Below are positions 62,571 to 64,000 of a DNA stretch of 64,000 bases, piece by piece. The DNA comes from Lingula anatina (Eukaryota; Brachiopoda; Lingulata; Lingulida; Lingulidae): the NCBI RefSeq assembly GCF_001039355.2, contig NW_019775069.1, forward strand, positions 255,381-319,380. The letters are read 5' to 3'. A model generated the notes under the pieces. The model was given only the letters and a program-made list of their open reading frames with translations, did no database searches and was not told where the DNA came from. Both the position numbers and the translations under genes were made by a program. Position 1 is the stretch's first letter, and each line of letters opens with the position of its first letter.

Positions 62571-64000
62571 GAACCACAGGATAGACAAGACGACCTTGCA
62601 TTCAAATTGTAAGCGGATCTGAAAAAAACGTGCAGACATTGTCAGTTTGACCTCGACGTGACTCCTTTCGTCCCCGCATCAGTGCCCCTTAACTCTGTCC
62701 TTCGGGTGCTTTACGCCACAGCTAATCCACTAAGTACTATGCGCTCTTACCACAGGTTCCGTTTGAAATGTATATAAATGTGTGAATAATTTTATATAAC
62801 TGGTGGTGAATGAAATATATAAGAATCACAACTTATATGAAAGATATATAAGAACCAGTCTGTTGGAAAGGAATTGTTTCGGGCTATAATTTAATTTTGT
62901 TTACTATTTTAAAGGCGGTGATATCAGAGGGAGAAAATCCGCATTGTACAATATAGATATTTACATTTAAAAAATAACAAGGCACACCACTTAGCTGCCA
63001 TTGAAATGATATGTACTGTTCAGTATGCCTTTAAGTTTTCTGTCAGCTATTTTTTAACAGATAGAGAAAAAAGGACATTTAAAAGGACACGGCGGTGCTA
63101 ATTTCTTTGAACACGGGATATACATGCTTGAAATAGACACGAGAAAAAAAATATGCATTTGGCCCCTCTTACCGTTTAATACTACTACAAAGCAACTAAA
63201 TAAAACGTAGGCCAATCTTAAGTTATGGCAACCCTCTTTGCGCTACATGTAGGTGGTGGCGGAGTTTAAAAAAAAAAAAAACGCCTAGGCGTACATGCAG
63301 GTAATGGCTTTTTTAATTTCCACAAATCACACTGTGATCTCGGGTCCAAGCTTGGGATGTCACTGTCCTCTGTAACGTGGTCCAGAATTAATCTTCTTGA
63401 TAATTAAATGAGACAAAGCTCAGATCTTTTTCTTCTTGTGTGACTTAATTCTTTTGATTAGTCTGCCTTGGTCGGAATCGTATTTCTCTTATTGTTATTT
63501 TACTTATATCGCCACATGTATCCAGAGTTTTTGCTATGTCTGTGTCACTGTCATCAAAATAACTTTCTATCTATCAAATTTCGTCTCTAGTGCAGGTGAA
63601 CCTGAAAAAGTTAAGACACGTGCGTGAAAGAAACGCCTCCTCATGTCCAGCGAGATAGAACGCACTAAATATAGTACAGGTAGGTATCAACCCTGTTTAC
63701 ACCAAAACTTGGTCGATCAAAACGCCCTTGATGTCCCATTGACTCGTGCTTATTGACTAGTATTTATAGCACTACAGAAATAGAGATACATTTTTTGCTC
63801 TGTTTAATAATTACATAAAAACTTTTGTGGCGAAGGGTAGGGGGGGTCCATAATTCCAAAAATATGTCAAAACCAGCTAAAAAGTTCCTTACACACCTAA
63901 AAACAATGTTTCAAATGTTTTTTTTGAAAGATCATTGATAACTCAGCTGCTACTTGCATTTTATGATTACGCGATTTTTAGCATTTGAGCGCGATTTTCA
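62571..64000. other. No gene recognised
   Basis: Only short chance ORFs, an A run at about 63269-63281 and a G run at about 63840-63846. No exon with convincing splice sites found. Confidence 0.45.

Noticed and set aside
1-64000. CRISPR arrays, tRNA, rRNA or bacterial operon structure
   Set aside because: None seen. The window is eukaryotic and the repeats are transposons and microsatellites.

Overview
The window is animal nuclear DNA, most likely from an aquatic invertebrate. The evidence is short exons with GT-AG introns in phase 1, EGF-like exon shuffling, many AT microsatellites, and a transposon mix of L1/Tx1-like and Rex1/CR1-like LINEs, mag-type Ty3/gypsy, BEL/Pao and several cut-and-paste families. 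A mollusc, another lophotrochozoan or an invertebrate deuterostome would all fit; the sequence alone does not decide. One assembly gap (6319-6586) and single Ns at 35714 and 46432 mark it as a draft.

Layout. 1-6318: an L1/Tx1-type LINE on the minus strand. ORF2 is open for 1250 codons and runs off the left edge. ORF1 is intact and appears to carry an IMPACT/UPF0029-like C-terminal domain. 6587-21500: no host gene seen. It holds a promoter-like block with a hairpin, decayed LINE pieces, a GAATG-rich cluster of interleaved inverted-repeat elements (12267-14131), two oppositely oriented Harbinger-like elements with CWG target duplications (one split by a Rex1-like LINE), and a 2.03 kb TTAA-flanked element with internal tandem units.

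21500-42500: part of a plus-strand gene made of EGF-like exons. I find eight exons, seven clean and one broken, each symmetric phase 1-1. They alternate between two EGF types and lie in tandemly duplicated exon-plus-intron units. Mobile elements entered individual units, and the sister units preserve the empty sites: a mag-type Ty3/gypsy copy (21705-25812), an 846 bp TTAA element, a 605 bp TA element and, inside the last exon, a piggyBac-like MITE. The first and last exons of this gene were not found.

49000-61450: two minus-strand genes of the same design. Each has a 67-nt signal-peptide exon ending in phase 1 and a second exon encoding a very short ectodomain, one membrane span and a cysteine-rich juxtamembrane tail. 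Both have a TATA box and a shared GACGTCACCG element upstream. The intron of the longer gene contains an apparently intact BEL/Pao element (50164-56712) with LTRs that look identical. The right end of the window (61500-64000) shows only repeats and unassigned sequence.

Limits: homology calls come from reading motifs, without database searches. Splice sites are inferred from consensus, phase and comparison between paralogous copies.
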